This document shows, in pieces, positions 45,012 to 54,119 of a DNA stretch of 64,000 bases (positions are counted from its first letter, which is position 1; each line of letters opens with the position of its first letter). Made by a program: the position numbers and the translations under genes. The notes under the pieces are model-generated. The model did no database searches, had not been told where the DNA came from, and saw only the letters and a list, made by a program, of their open reading frames with translations. Source of the stretch: Sphingobacterium endophyticum. GTDB taxonomy: Bacteria; Bacteroidota; Bacteroidia; Sphingobacteriales; Sphingobacteriaceae. Location of the stretch: assembly GCF_009733535.1 (NCBI RefSeq), contig NZ_SMMI01000006.1, forward strand, positions 1-64,000. The letters run 5' to 3'.

Positions 45012-45812
45012 CTACCTCTTTTCCTTGGATAGATCTTTAATATAAATATTTCTAAAGTCCACAGGTTGCCCCTCGCTCTGCAAAGCAATAAATCCCTCGC
45101 TTAAGAATTTACCGTCAACTTTCATTTTCGGATCATATCCATTTGCTGTTCCACCTCCGATCTGAGGTTTAGAATACTCAAGGACAACTTCTCCTTCTAT
45201 AACATGTTGAATTAAGGAATCTCCATATACAATTAACTCACCTTGCACCCATTGATCTGCAGGATAAGTCTTGGAGGTAGAATTTAGACAATGGGAAGCT
45301 GCAATCTTTCCTTGATAAACCACATTGGTCCCAGGTGAGCACATATTACCGGTTGGCCTCGGCTTTCCGTCTCCTAATCCTGCAAGCAGCTGCATTTCAA
45401 CTGAAATTGGCCAATCCTGTTCCTTAAGCATAGTTCTGGGATCCTGAGAATGAAACATAACGCCACTGTTCAATAAAGTATATTCTGGAGCACCCTGTTG
45501 TAATTCTCCAGCAAAACGGTATTCAAATTTTAAATGATAATAGGAGAATGGGGTTTTATAATAGAGATGGCCGAATTGATTGTTAAAATCCCCGTATTGA
45601 TCATATCTAATTTTAATGGTTCCATCCTCCACGCGAAAGGTATTGCCATAATTCTCTCCAACTTCATGATGATGGATTTTTACAAACCAGTCCTTAATGT
45701 CTTTGCCATTAAACAATGGCCTCCATTCTTTGTCATCCTTATTGGCTTTATTACTTGCACATCCAGATAATAAAATACCTGCAAATAGTCCTGCAAAAAT
45801 GATATGTTTCAT
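45012..45812 (-). CDS. DUF1080 (3-keto-disaccharide hydrolase family) lipoprotein
   Basis: The 266-residue product has a lipobox (AGILLSGCASN, Cys about 18) and the DUF1080 beta-jelly-roll: WRPLFNGKDIKDWFVKIHHHEVG, FRVEDGTIKIRYD and the final QSEGQPVDFRNIYIKDL. Members of this family hydrolyse 3-keto-glycosides made by Gfo/Idh oxidoreductases, or related sugars. It is leftward and upstream of susC-2 by 329 bp, in the same direction. The enzyme is likely periplasmic or surface-bound. Confidence 0.9.
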   Translation of the reverse strand: MKHIIFAGLFAGILLSGCASNKANKDDKEWRPLFNGKDIKDWFVKIHHHEVGENYGNTFRVEDGTIKIRYDQYGDFNNQFGHLYYKTPFSYYHLKFEYRFAGELQQGAPEYTLLNSGVMFHSQDPRTMLKEQDWPISVEMQLLAGLGDGKPRPTGNMCSPGTNVVYQGKIAASHCLNSTSKTYPADQWVQGELIVYGDSLIQHVIEGEVVLEYSKPQIGGGTANGYDPKMKVDGKFLSEGFIALQSEGQPVDFRNIYIKDLSKEKR

Positions 45813-46562
45813 GTCTTTGGTTAAGTGTTGATATGAACTGCAATATACAGCATATAACTTATCCTGCCTAATCTCATGGACGTTCCATGTGAAATAAAAT
45901 ACCTAAAAGCAAAAATCCCAACGCATCAGATTTTTACACCTTTGTTTTGATGGGAAATTAATATCCGATCATTACTATATACCCTGGTTTATTGTTTTCC
46001 CACTTCCAAATGCTATACCATTTTAGTTGAACCCTTTGCCTTGATAAGGAAAGAAAGCTCCTTGTTTTTGAAGGGATATAAGAATTGTCCCTCAACGCTC
46101 TTTGTAGGGGGCGATCGCTTCGCCGCCAAATAAAATCAACTACTAAAATTTTAGGAGTAACATTGGAATATTCTTTCCCAGCTTAAGTCGCTACTTATAC
46201 CTTATCTTTTCCTGCTAAAGTCACCTCGATCCCAGCTTCAAAATAGTCATTGTTAGGACTAAAATATACCTCTATTTGTCGCAATGACTTCATCTAAGTT
46301 TCCTGCGCCAGCCACATTTGGACCATCCTCCTTGCTTCAGCCGGCTTAAAAAAAATCCAGAAAATAAAACAGAACTTGATAAAGGGTTTTTACCTAGGTT
46401 AATTTTTACCGTTTCCATGATGCCATCTTGAATTGACGCTTGTATAACGAAAAATGTTATGGGTGAAAAAGGATCACCATACCTACAAATGGGAACAAAT
46501 CAACTGATATTAGGCTCTTTACGCCCAGTTTATAGGAATGATGAGCAACTCCCCAAAAGGGG
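45813..46562. other. 750-bp gap without intact gene
   Basis: No intact gene is supported. On the minus strand about 66 codons remain open between roughly 46293 and 46493 (RYGDPFSPITFFVIQASIQDG onward in outline), without start support or a recognisable family. This may be a decayed gene. A short hairpin GGCGA / TCGCC lies near 46111-46125. The rest is unremarkable. Confidence 0.4.
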
Positions 46563-47672
46563 TTATATCACGACCGGAACTTGGAAACCGATCAATTTTT
46601 GAATTTTGTTAAGTAAAGGCTTCTCTTCCTCACTGCAGAAGGAAAGAGCCTTTCCGGCATTTCCAGCTCGGCCCGTCCGACCAATACGGTGAACATATGT
46701 TTCTGAATCTTCGGGAAGGTCAAAGTTGATCACTCGAGGAAGTTCTTTGATGTCAATTCCTCTTGCCGCAATATCCGTTGCAATCAAAACATTGATCTTA
46801 CCATCCTTAAAGGAATTGAGGGCATTCTGTCTTGCATTTTGAGATTTATTCCCGTGAATACAGACCGATTGAACGCCTTGTTTCCCTAAGGTCTTTGACA
46901 GACGGTCAGCACCATGTTTCGTACGCATAAAAACCAAGGTCTGAACATTGGAGTCCTCATTTAGAACTTTCGCAAGTAAGGCCGTCTTTTGCTTCTTCTC
47001 GATAAAATAAACAGACTGAGAAATGATTTCTGCCGTTGAGGAAACAGGTGAAACACTAATTTCAACAGGAGATTTCATGATTTCTCCAGCGAGCTTTCTG
47101 ATTGCCGTGGGCATGGTTGCCGAGAAAAGTAAGGTTTGACGGTTTTTAGGAACAACTTTTAATATTCTTTTAATGTCATGGATAAAACCCATATCAAGCA
47201 TATTATCGGCCTCGTCTAAAACAAGCGCTTCAATTGAATTCAGGTTAACATGTCCCTGACCCAAAAGGTCCATCAAACGACCCGGCGTAGCAACGATGGT
47301 ATCAACACCTTTTCTTAAGGCATCGACTTGCTTATTCTGAGAAACACCTCCATAGATTACCAGCTGACTGAGCTTAAGATACATTCCCAATGCCGCCATA
47401 TTCTGGTCTATCTGAATAGCAAGCTCCCGTGTGGGAACCAAAATTAATGTACGGGGAACTCTCTTTGCATTTGGCTTTGAGGCCATTCGCTGTAACAAAG
47501 GAATGGCAAAGGCCCCGGTTTTACCGGTTCCAGTTTGTGCGCATCCTATAAGATCTCTACCATTGAGAATAGCTGGGATAGTTTGTTTTTGAATTTCTGT
47601 AGGATTGGTATATTTTAAATCCTGAATAGCACTTAATATGGGAGCTATGACCCCGATTTCTTTAAATTCCAT
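46563..47672 (-). CDS. DEAD-box ATP-dependent RNA helicase
   Basis: The 369-residue product has all helicase blocks: Q-motif region TNPTEIQKQTIP, AQTGTGKT (45-52), PTREL, DEAD (153-156), SAT (184-186), RGID and HRIGRTGR near the end. It unwinds structured RNA, often at low temperature or in ribosome assembly. It stops soon after motif VI, with no basic C-terminal tail, which is on the short side for RhlE-type proteins. A long structured leader (47673-47805) precedes it. Confidence 0.93.
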   Translation of the reverse strand: MEFKEIGVIAPILSAIQDLKYTNPTEIQKQTIPAILNGRDLIGCAQTGTGKTGAFAIPLLQRMASKPNAKRVPRTLILVPTRELAIQIDQNMAALGMYLKLSQLVIYGGVSQNKQVDALRKGVDTIVATPGRLMDLLGQGHVNLNSIEALVLDEADNMLDMGFIHDIKRILKVVPKNRQTLLFSATMPTAIRKLAGEIMKSPVEISVSPVSSTAEIISQSVYFIEKKQKTALLAKVLNEDSNVQTLVFMRTKHGADRLSKTLGKQGVQSVCIHGNKSQNARQNALNSFKDGKINVLIATDIAARGIDIKELPRVINFDLPEDSETYVHRIGRTGRAGNAGKALSFCSEEEKPLLNKIQKLIGFQVPVVI

Positions 47673-47813
47673 TTAATTTCATTTAATACCTCTCCCTACT
47701 TTTTTGGGGAAAGGGCAGCAAAAAGCGCCGCTGCGAGACCCCATATAGCAAGTGAAGAAACGCTTGACTATAGGCAGAAGGGCCATAGAGGTCCTCACAT
47801 ATCCGCAAAGATA
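47673..47813 (-). promoter_or_regulatory. Promoter and ~125-nt structured leader of the DEAD-box gene
   Basis: Minus-strand TATCTTTG at 47806-47813 is a good -7 box; the -33 (ATTTC) is weak. The implied leader is about 125 nt, long for this genome, and includes GCAGCGGCGC/GCTGC-type self-complementarity around 47716-47735. Long leaders on DEAD-box helicase genes often mediate cold-shock control; that role here is inference. Confidence 0.5.
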
Positions 47814-47887
47814 CTGCAATTAATTGAAAATGAAATAGTTTTATACAGATGCTTTATTGCTTATTTACAGGAACTTCAAGACTTTGA

Positions 47888-48946
47888 TTAAAATTTATAG
47901 GTAGCTGCATTAATATTCATGCCCGCTCCAACTGAAGCAAATAAGATTATATCGCCTTGCCCTAAGGAATAACCCGGCAATTCTCCTTCCAACACCTGAT
48001 TCAATAAGGTCGGAATCGTCGCAACGGAACTATTCCCCATCGATCCGATATTCATCGGCATGATATGATCTGGAAGTTCCGAAATTCCATACAACTCAAA
48101 AAATCGCTTGACAATAGCCTCGTCCATCTTCTCATTCGCTTGATGAATAAAGATCATCTTGAGATCCTTGATGTCTTGCCCGCTGCTATCAAAGCAGTCT
48201 TTCATAGCCTGAGGAACATGTTTAAGTGCATACTCATACACTTTTCTACCCTTCATTCTGATAAATTGAGGATCTGTCACCTCTCCAGCCACACCTTCTG
48301 CTGAAACAATGTAGTCGATTTCATCAAAGCTATGGGTAATAGTGGCAGAATTAAAAAGACCATTATCTCCTGCCGTTTTTTGAACAAGGGTAGCCCCTGC
48401 CCCATCCGAAAAGATTAAACTGTCCCGGTCATTGGGATCCAATACGCGTGATAGAGTTTCGGAGCCGATTACCAAGCAATTTACTGCACGGCCTGTCTGA
48501 ATATATAGATCGGCTTGAATCAGTGCGTGCAACCATCCTGGACATCCAAAAATAACATCGTATGCAATGCAGTTGGGATTTTTGATGCCTAATTTATGTT
48601 TAACTCTTGAAGCAACGGACGGAACCATGTCCCGTGGAGCCCCATTATGGCTCATATCCCCATAATTGTGCGCAACGACAATTAAATCAATGTCTTCACG
48701 GTCAATCTGAGCCTTTTCAATAGCTTCTTCTGCAGCCATTGAACCCATATCGGAAGAGGTAATTCCCGCTGCAGCATAACGCCTCTGTGAAATGCCTGTA
48801 ATCTCCTTAAACTTTCGAATAATCGTCTCTTGTGGTTGAACGATCTTCTTTTTATCCGGTCCATAGAAGGTATGTCCCAAAAAATAATCATTATCAATTA
48901 TTAATTCGGGAATATATGCTCCAGTGCCTATAATCTTTGATCTCAT
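47888..48946 (-). CDS. 3-oxoacyl-ACP synthase III family (KASIII-like) protein
   Basis: The 352-residue product has the thiolase fold with the FabH-type triad: Cys135 in FGCPGW, His268 in HQANE (with Asn271) and Asn305 in GSMGNSS. It should carry out a decarboxylative Claisen condensation or related acyl transfer. It departs from housekeeping FabH in an insert near residues 24-40 (FYGPDKKKIVQPQE). The MaoC-type dehydratase gene lies 28 nt upstream in the same direction. The two may act on a special acyl chain, such as branched or secondary lipids. Confidence 0.9.
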   Translation of the reverse strand: MRSKIIGTGAYIPELIIDNDYFLGHTFYGPDKKKIVQPQETIIRKFKEITGISQRRYAAAGITSSDMGSMAAEEAIEKAQIDREDIDLIVVAHNYGDMSHNGAPRDMVPSVASRVKHKLGIKNPNCIAYDVIFGCPGWLHALIQADLYIQTGRAVNCLVIGSETLSRVLDPNDRDSLIFSDGAGATLVQKTAGDNGLFNSATITHSFDEIDYIVSAEGVAGEVTDPQFIRMKGRKVYEYALKHVPQAMKDCFDSSGQDIKDLKMIFIHQANEKMDEAIVKRFFELYGISELPDHIMPMNIGSMGNSSVATIPTLLNQVLEGELPGYSLGQGDIILFASVGAGMNINAATYKF

Positions 48947-48974
48947 CAGCTAAAAATGCAAAAATTAGGAAATG

Positions 48975-49433
48975 TTAATTGAAATGGTACAGAAAGATCA
49001 CATCGCCAACATATGCAGGTTTAGGCTGATCTTTAATGTCTAAACGTGCCTGAATAGCAACTTTAATTGTTCCTCTTAAGTTCGTCACTGTTCTTACAGT
49101 TGCTTGTAACTGAACCTCACTGTCAACAGTAACCGCCTGCCCGAATTTAAAGTTTTCAATCCCATAATTGATTTCCATCTTCACATTTCTTACATCTGCA
49201 ATCTGCTTCCATAGGTATGGAATGAGAGACAAGGTAAGGTACCCATGGGCAATCGTGGATTTAAAGGGACCTTCATTTTGTGCTCTTTCCTCATCGGTAT
49301 GTATCCATTGGTGGTCTAATGTCGCATCTGCAAATTTGTTAATCTGCCCTTGATCGATTTTATGCCATTTGGAAACACCTAATACTTTTCCTTCATGAGC
49401 CTTATACTCTTCATAACCGTTTATGATGATCAT
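48975..49433 (-). CDS. MaoC-type (R)-specific enoyl hydratase/dehydratase
   Basis: The 152-residue product has the hotdog-fold MaoC signature: INKFADATLDHQWIHTDEERA with Asp and His (about 31-51), then AHGYLTLSLIPYL. It hydrates or dehydrates (R)-3-hydroxyacyl thioesters. It is upstream of the KASIII-like gene by 28 nt and probably acts with it. No reductase or acyl carrier gene is nearby, so the pathway is incomplete here. Confidence 0.9.
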   Translation of the reverse strand: MIIINGYEEYKAHEGKVLGVSKWHKIDQGQINKFADATLDHQWIHTDEERAQNEGPFKSTIAHGYLTLSLIPYLWKQIADVRNVKMEINYGIENFKFGQAVTVDSEVQLQATVRTVTNLRGTIKVAIQARLDIKDQPKPAYVGDVIFLYHFN

Positions 49434-49537
49434 CTTTTGATTGATTTTATATAACCTGATGAAATTACAATTATTTGGACTAGGAAAAGAAATAAATTTA
49501 ATGAAATACCCTTTTATCCATAAATATTTGAATATCC

Positions 49538-49717
49538 CTATGACTCTTTCTTTTTAGGAACCTTTGCTCCTGCTTCCCGAGCTTCCGATAATCCAATGGC
49601 AACTGCCTGTTTTCTAGTGGTAACTTTTTTGCCGCTTCCAGATTTCAACTTTCCTTCTTTCATTTCGTGCATCGCTCTTTCTACCTTCTCAGATGCCTTT
49701 TTTGAATACTTTGCCAT
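49538..49717 (-). CDS. DUF6496 domain protein
   Basis: From the ATG at 49715-49717 the product has 59 residues, lysine-rich, with the DUF6496 pattern: YSKKASEKVERAMHEMKEGK, GSGKKVTTRKQAVAIGLSEAR and a basic KKKES end. A start 30 nt upstream is less likely. Members are small, abundant basic proteins of unknown role, possibly binding nucleic acid. Confidence 0.82.
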   Translation of the reverse strand: MAKYSKKASEKVERAMHEMKEGKLKSGSGKKVTTRKQAVAIGLSEAREAGAKVPKKKES

Positions 49718-49818
49718 AACTTTCAAATTAATTAACACATCGGCCAATCAATCCAAATGACTGATCAAGCCTTTTGAAAGAAGAACAATACAGCATATTG
49801 AATAGTTTAAAATTTCTG

Positions 49819-51189
49819 TCAACTAAATCCCTTCACCTCCCAACCCTTTCTATAGGTCCTTTTTAAGTATTTTTCAGCTTCTGGATTGTTTGGAAACTTC
49901 ATATTGGAAGAATCCCATTGCAATAACGTTTCCGGAATCCTAATCGCCACTGTTCCTAGAAGAATCGCTTCTGTCATTGGACCAGATTGTGCGAAGTGAG
50001 ATTCAGGCTCAGCCCTTCCCAAACAACCTTCAACAAAATGGTGATAGTGATTTCTTTCTTCAAGATCTGGGTACTTATCTTTTCCAAATTTACTTTCCGG
50101 TAATAGTACAGGGGTTCCACCATGCGGAATGAGCAATGCGCCCTCTGTACCAATTAGCATGGCGGCCTCCTCGGGATAGTTTACTCCATTATTAAAAAGT
50201 GCTTGTATTTCATTGGGAGGGTAGAATTCCCCATCAAACCATTCCAATGGCAGTACTTCTCCAGCTATTTTTTCATTTCCCGGGAAGCTCCAGGTAATAT
50301 GATTACCTTGTGCCCAAGTATCAGCGCGGCGGCTTTTATCATCTTTCCAGGACTTCTGCACTTCCGCTACAACCGTCAGTGGGGCCTTGAGACCCAATCC
50401 TTTCCAGACTGCATCGAAGATATGGCATCCGATATCGCCGGACCAGCCGGTTCCAAAATCCTGCCAGGTGCGCCAAATACCAGGATGATAAATATTGGAA
50501 GCATAAGCCCGTTCAGGGGCAGTTCCCAGCCATTTATCCCAATCTAATGTCGAGGGAACAGCTTCCGCAGCAGATGGCCGTGGACCTGCTAACCTGTATC
50601 CCGCAATACCTGAACGATTCGAACATAAATAGGCATGTTTTATTTTTCCGATATGGCCTTCCTTGATCCACTGCACAGCGGTACGATCTCCAATTGAAGA
50701 AGCTATTTGTGTTCCTAACTGAGTAACGACTCCCTTTTTGACCGCGGCTTGAGTAAGCACCCTGACTTCTGCAACATCATGGCACATCGGTTTTTGACAA
50801 TACACATTCTTCCCGAGTTCAATGGCCTTCATTGCAACGATAAAATGGTTGTGATCTGGCACGGTTACATTGACTGAATCAATGTTATTCTTCTCCTGTT
50901 TTAGTAATTCCCGCCAATCTGTATATAACCTTGCTCCAGGAATTAATTCTGCAGCTTTCCTCAAATGATTCTCATCTACATCACAAAGGGCAACGATTTC
51001 TACATCAGGATGCGATTTAAAGTTCTGTAAGTCATAAGCGCCCATACCCCCAACTCCGATACAGGCATGTCTTAGTTTTTTTGCCGGAACTGAAGCAAAT
51101 ACGGAATCTAAAATTAGCGGCGCTCCAACTGCTGCTGCAGTAACGGTACGGATAAAGCTCCTTCTGGATGTAAGATGTTTTTCATTCAT
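49819..51189 (-). CDS. Exported Gfo/Idh/MocA family oxidoreductase
   Basis: The 456-residue product has a Tat-type leader (TSRRSFIRTVTAAAVGAPLI) and a Rossmann fold with GVGGMG (45-50). The QKP of YCQKPM (132-134) stands for the usual EKP, and GDIGCHIFD follows further on. Exported members with NAD(P) bound oxidise sugars or glycosides in the periplasm; a DUF1080 protein (45 kb) could be a partner since some of these pairs make and cut 3-keto sugars. An inverted repeat 25 nt before the start may be its operator. Substrate unknown. Confidence 0.9.
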   Translation of the reverse strand: MNEKHLTSRRSFIRTVTAAAVGAPLILDSVFASVPAKKLRHACIGVGGMGAYDLQNFKSHPDVEIVALCDVDENHLRKAAELIPGARLYTDWRELLKQEKNNIDSVNVTVPDHNHFIVAMKAIELGKNVYCQKPMCHDVAEVRVLTQAAVKKGVVTQLGTQIASSIGDRTAVQWIKEGHIGKIKHAYLCSNRSGIAGYRLAGPRPSAAEAVPSTLDWDKWLGTAPERAYASNIYHPGIWRTWQDFGTGWSGDIGCHIFDAVWKGLGLKAPLTVVAEVQKSWKDDKSRRADTWAQGNHITWSFPGNEKIAGEVLPLEWFDGEFYPPNEIQALFNNGVNYPEEAAMLIGTEGALLIPHGGTPVLLPESKFGKDKYPDLEERNHYHHFVEGCLGRAEPESHFAQSGPMTEAILLGTVAIRIPETLLQWDSSNMKFPNNPEAEKYLKRTYRKGWEVKGFS

Positions 51190-51213
51190 AGGTTTAGGAT
51201 TTTGGTTATCTAA

Positions 51214-51246
51214 ATATACAAATTATTCAAGAGTTTGTATATACAA
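51214..51246 (-). promoter_or_regulatory. Inverted-repeat operator candidate upstream of the Gfo/Idh gene
   Basis: ATATACAAA (51214-51222) and TTTGTATAT (51234-51242) form a perfect 9-bp inverted repeat with an 11-nt spacer. The right arm overlaps a 12-bp palindrome TTGTATATACAA (51235-51246). It ends 25 nt before the start codon. The form would fit a dimeric GntR- or LacI-type regulator. Confidence 0.5.
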
Positions 51247-51316
51247 GATATTTTTTGTCCTAAAAACCAAGGCTTTTGCTTATGGCAAATTAAATAAATA
51301 TGGCATAAAGCTTTTT

Positions 51317-52012
51317 TTAAAATTTATACCCAACACTTAGGCCGAAACCTTTCGTTTTGATACTCCCATTACGTTCATCGTCTCCCCAACTGGACATGAT
51401 ATCGGCCATCCCCCATTGATAGTTAAATTGCAACAAATATTTCCTGAGAAACTCATAACCTAGGACGGCTTTACCCCCATAGTCCCAGGGCCTCCCATAA
51501 ACATATGTTCCATAATCCGCCTCATCGCCATTTTTGTTAAATTCTATATCTCCCTGATTAGAGATCAAAATATCTCCGATCAGCACATCCTCTGGAGATT
51601 TCCATTTTCCGCCAAGACCATAGGCAATATATGGACCGAAACCTATGACCATACTACCAGAACTTACTTCAGGCTTAAAAAGGATCTGAACGGGCAATTC
51701 AAGATAGGTCACCCTGGCTTTAAAATCCTTTGTAAAGCCTATCTCTCCGGCATCTGACTTGTATCCCTTTCCGGAATACATTAACGTCGGCTGAACATAT
51801 AAATCTCCATAGATGGGAATATCGACACTTAATCCCACATTCATCCTAGGAATAGCATGACTTTCTATTTCATTCCGAAGTTCGCTGATTGCATTAATAT
51901 TGCTGTAGTTGAGCCCTACGTTTAACCCCCAATTTACCTGAGCATATAGATTCGAAATAATAAATTGTGCTGCGACAAAAAAAGTTGTTGATAGAATTCC
52001 TTTGAATTTCAT
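51317..52012 (-). CDS. PorT-like outer membrane beta-barrel protein
   Basis: The 231-residue product has a signal peptide ending near LYAQ. An alternating pattern follows, starting VNWGLNVGLNYSNINAISEL, with strands such as LYVQPTLMYSGKGYKS and RVTYLELPVQILFKP, and ending GLSVGYKF. This matches the outer-membrane beta-barrel (PorT/OMP_b-brl_2) group. Eight to ten strands fit. Its role is unknown. It lies downstream of the electron-transfer operon by about 135 nt, in the same direction. Confidence 0.75.
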   Translation of the reverse strand: MKFKGILSTTFFVAAQFIISNLYAQVNWGLNVGLNYSNINAISELRNEIESHAIPRMNVGLSVDIPIYGDLYVQPTLMYSGKGYKSDAGEIGFTKDFKARVTYLELPVQILFKPEVSSGSMVIGFGPYIAYGLGGKWKSPEDVLIGDILISNQGDIEFNKNGDEADYGTYVYGRPWDYGGKAVLGYEFLRKYLLQFNYQWGMADIMSSWGDDERNGSIKTKGFGLSVGYKF

Positions 52013-52146
52013 AATTATTCTAATTGGTTGGTAAACAATTAAAATAAAAACGAAAGATCTGATCTAAAAGCTACAGATAAAATTGCTTTTAATTCCATTA
52101 AAATGAAATGAGAGGTAATCATACAGCCTCCCCATTTACCCCACTG

Positions 52147-53088
52147 CTAACCTCCGGTAAGGGAAAACCTCCTCGTAATCCCGAACCCCCATCTAAATTG
52201 TCCTTTTCCCCAAGAAGAGTAGGTTTCTGGGATAAGTTGTCCTTCCTGGATAGACTTAGAATTCGTAAAATTAAGACTGAATACGTGGCCTCCAGTTTCT
52301 ATTTCCAGTCCTATTCCCAATGGGTTGTAATAAGTCTCCCCCCATGTTGATTCCATTAAGGTCTTTTTTAGCCCATTCCTAAAGGGTAGAAAATAATCAG
52401 CCAATAGCGAAATACGACGGGTAATTTTTATCCGACCAGCAAACCCGATGGCAAAAAATGCGTTCTGATCTCCATAGGCTGTATAATTGCGATGCACATA
52501 GCTAGGGGAAACAAGAATGGACAATCGCGAACTAAACTTTCTAGCGATGATTAATTGTCCCACATACACGAATCTATCTTTAAACCGGCGGAAACTGACC
52601 GGTGAGTTCAGGTTCGGATCCGACTTGGCGGCAGATAGCGTTGCACTTGCGAAGAAAGCAAGACTAACCGGAATCCTGTCATCCTGAGTTTGATCGAGAA
52701 AACGATATTTCACGGCCCCCTCATAAAGCTGTGTAGCATCAGAGGCTCCCTTGGCCCTATAAATACCGAAATTAAGCTCATCGGTTAATCCATAGTCAAA
52801 CCCTATCTTGATATCTGTTGAATTGTCCAATCCAAAGAAGTTCTTCGCACCACCGGCCTTGCCGGCGATGTCACCGAATCGGTGGTCGACACGAAAGTCT
52901 AATTCCCCTTTTCCCAAAGTCTCAATCGTCTTCAAATTGATTATCGAACCGGATTTAAAGGTTGAAATTACCTTATCGCGTTGTACAGAGTCGAAACCTG
53001 CAAGCATTTCCAAATCATCCTGACCAAAGGAAATGATGGGCACAGATAGGACGATAGATACAATGATCCAGAAAAATATATTTTTCAT
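52147..53088 (-). CDS. DUF5777 family beta-barrel protein
   Basis: From the ATG at 53086-53088 (a start 33 nt earlier gives an unlikely extension) the product has 313 residues and a signal peptide ending near SFGQ. The DUF5777 pattern is clear: IINLKTIETLGKGELDFRVD, HRFGDI, DIKIGFDYGLTDELNFGI and the ending RWGFGITRRFSL. It is a porin-like outer-membrane barrel of about 14-16 strands and unknown role. It is last in the four-gene operon with YceI, cytochrome c and COG4315 proteins. Confidence 0.88.
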   Translation of the reverse strand: MKNIFFWIIVSIVLSVPIISFGQDDLEMLAGFDSVQRDKVISTFKSGSIINLKTIETLGKGELDFRVDHRFGDIAGKAGGAKNFFGLDNSTDIKIGFDYGLTDELNFGIYRAKGASDATQLYEGAVKYRFLDQTQDDRIPVSLAFFASATLSAAKSDPNLNSPVSFRRFKDRFVYVGQLIIARKFSSRLSILVSPSYVHRNYTAYGDQNAFFAIGFAGRIKITRRISLLADYFLPFRNGLKKTLMESTWGETYYNPLGIGLEIETGGHVFSLNFTNSKSIQEGQLIPETYSSWGKGQFRWGFGITRRFSLTGG

Positions 53089-53126
53089 ATTCTTTCCATT
53101 ATTAGAGTTAGTCGGCATCATGCATC

Positions 53127-53684
53127 CTATTGGGCTTCCCCTGAGAAATCAGCAGAAAGATTGACCTTGACCGTCTCGGCAATTTTTTTCCAGGCGACCG
53201 AAGGGATTTTAATTTGATGGTCTGCTAATTTTATGGGGAAACTTGCCTTTACCGTTATTTCTCTGCCTTTGACCAAAAACTCGACGGATGTCTCGTATCT
53301 TTTAGTCACTCCATGAATATTCAATGTTCCAGAGACAAGATTTACATATCTACCCTCCTTCCGCAATTTGGCAACATCCGATATCTTACCCTTGAATTCG
53401 GAGGTTGGGTACTTCTCGCTTTCCATATAATTTTCATTAAAATGTTCTTGCATTAATTTTTTTTCAAATTGAAAGGTATTGATTCTCACTTTAAAGATTA
53501 TATCACCTGTGGAGATATTGATAGCAGATGCGCCCAACGTACTGACGGCCTGAATATCTTCTAATGGAGCGCTACTGAAAAATGAAACCTGTGCTGTTCT
53601 ACTGACCAAAATATTGGACTGTGACCTGGACCGTACCGGGATTATTATTAGGATCAACAGTATGCTATAATAAAGCTTTTTCAT
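53127..53684 (-). CDS. YceI family periplasmic protein
   Basis: The 185-residue product has a signal peptide and a lipocalin-like YceI fold: AQVSFFSSAPLEDIQAVS, FKVRINTFQFEKKLMQEHFN, SEKYPTSEFKGKI and GTLNIHGVTKRYET. YceI proteins bind isoprenoid chains such as quinones. Here it lies between a cytochrome c and a DUF5777 barrel, suggesting that it carries a quinone or other lipid electron carrier in the periplasm. No mutation in the main strands is seen. Confidence 0.92.
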   Translation of the reverse strand: MKKLYYSILLILIIIPVRSRSQSNILVSRTAQVSFFSSAPLEDIQAVSTLGASAINISTGDIIFKVRINTFQFEKKLMQEHFNENYMESEKYPTSEFKGKISDVAKLRKEGRYVNLVSGTLNIHGVTKRYETSVEFLVKGREITVKASFPIKLADHQIKIPSVAWKKIAETVKVNLSADFSGEAQ

Positions 53685-53701
53685 AATGTTTCACAAAAGT
53701 G

Positions 53702-54064
53702 TCAGGGCATATTCCTTTTAAACCAGGCATCCAATAACTCCTTTTCCTTTGCGGAAAGCGAAGAGCCCATCGGCATAGTCATCGTAACCAGAACGGCATT
53801 CTTAATCCTATCCGAATTGGATTTTACCGACTCTATTCCTGAGAATGTCCACTTTGAGCTGCCGCTCCCGCCTACATTATGGCACGAATTGCACCTACTT
53901 TCCAGCAGTTTTCCAACATAGTTCGAATAACTAACGTTACCCGCTGTAATGTCGCCTCCTTCCGGCTTAGGTTCAACATTTTCTGCCTGGTCCTTTCCAC
54001 AGCCCGTTAAACTGGCCGCGAGCAACAACAAAGGGAGAATAAAAGTCAATCTATTTCTTTTCAT
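53702..54064 (-). CDS. Lipid-anchored c-type cytochrome
   Basis: From the ATG at 54062-54064 the product has 120 residues; a start 87 nt upstream would precede the signal peptide and overlap the next gene. Lipobox LTGC gives Cys22. One heme-binding motif CNSCH is at 58-62, and MTMPMG (95-100) offers the axial methionine. The rest is small and helical. It should carry electrons in the periplasm or on the outer membrane. Second gene of the four-gene operon. Confidence 0.9.
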   Translation of the reverse strand: MKRNRLTFILPLLLLAASLTGCGKDQAENVEPKPEGGDITAGNVSYSNYVGKLLESRCNSCHNVGGSGSSKWTFSGIESVKSNSDRIKNAVLVTMTMPMGSSLSAKEKELLDAWFKRNMP

Positions 54065-54119
54065 GGCTATATGATGATTTATTAATAAATGTATTGCACT
54101 AGGGATATCGCACACCAAT

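Noticed and set aside
46440..46493. RYGDPFSP resemblance to reverse transcriptase motif 5
   Set aside because: Only the GDPFSP string matches; the YxDD box and other motifs are absent, so a retroelement is not supported.
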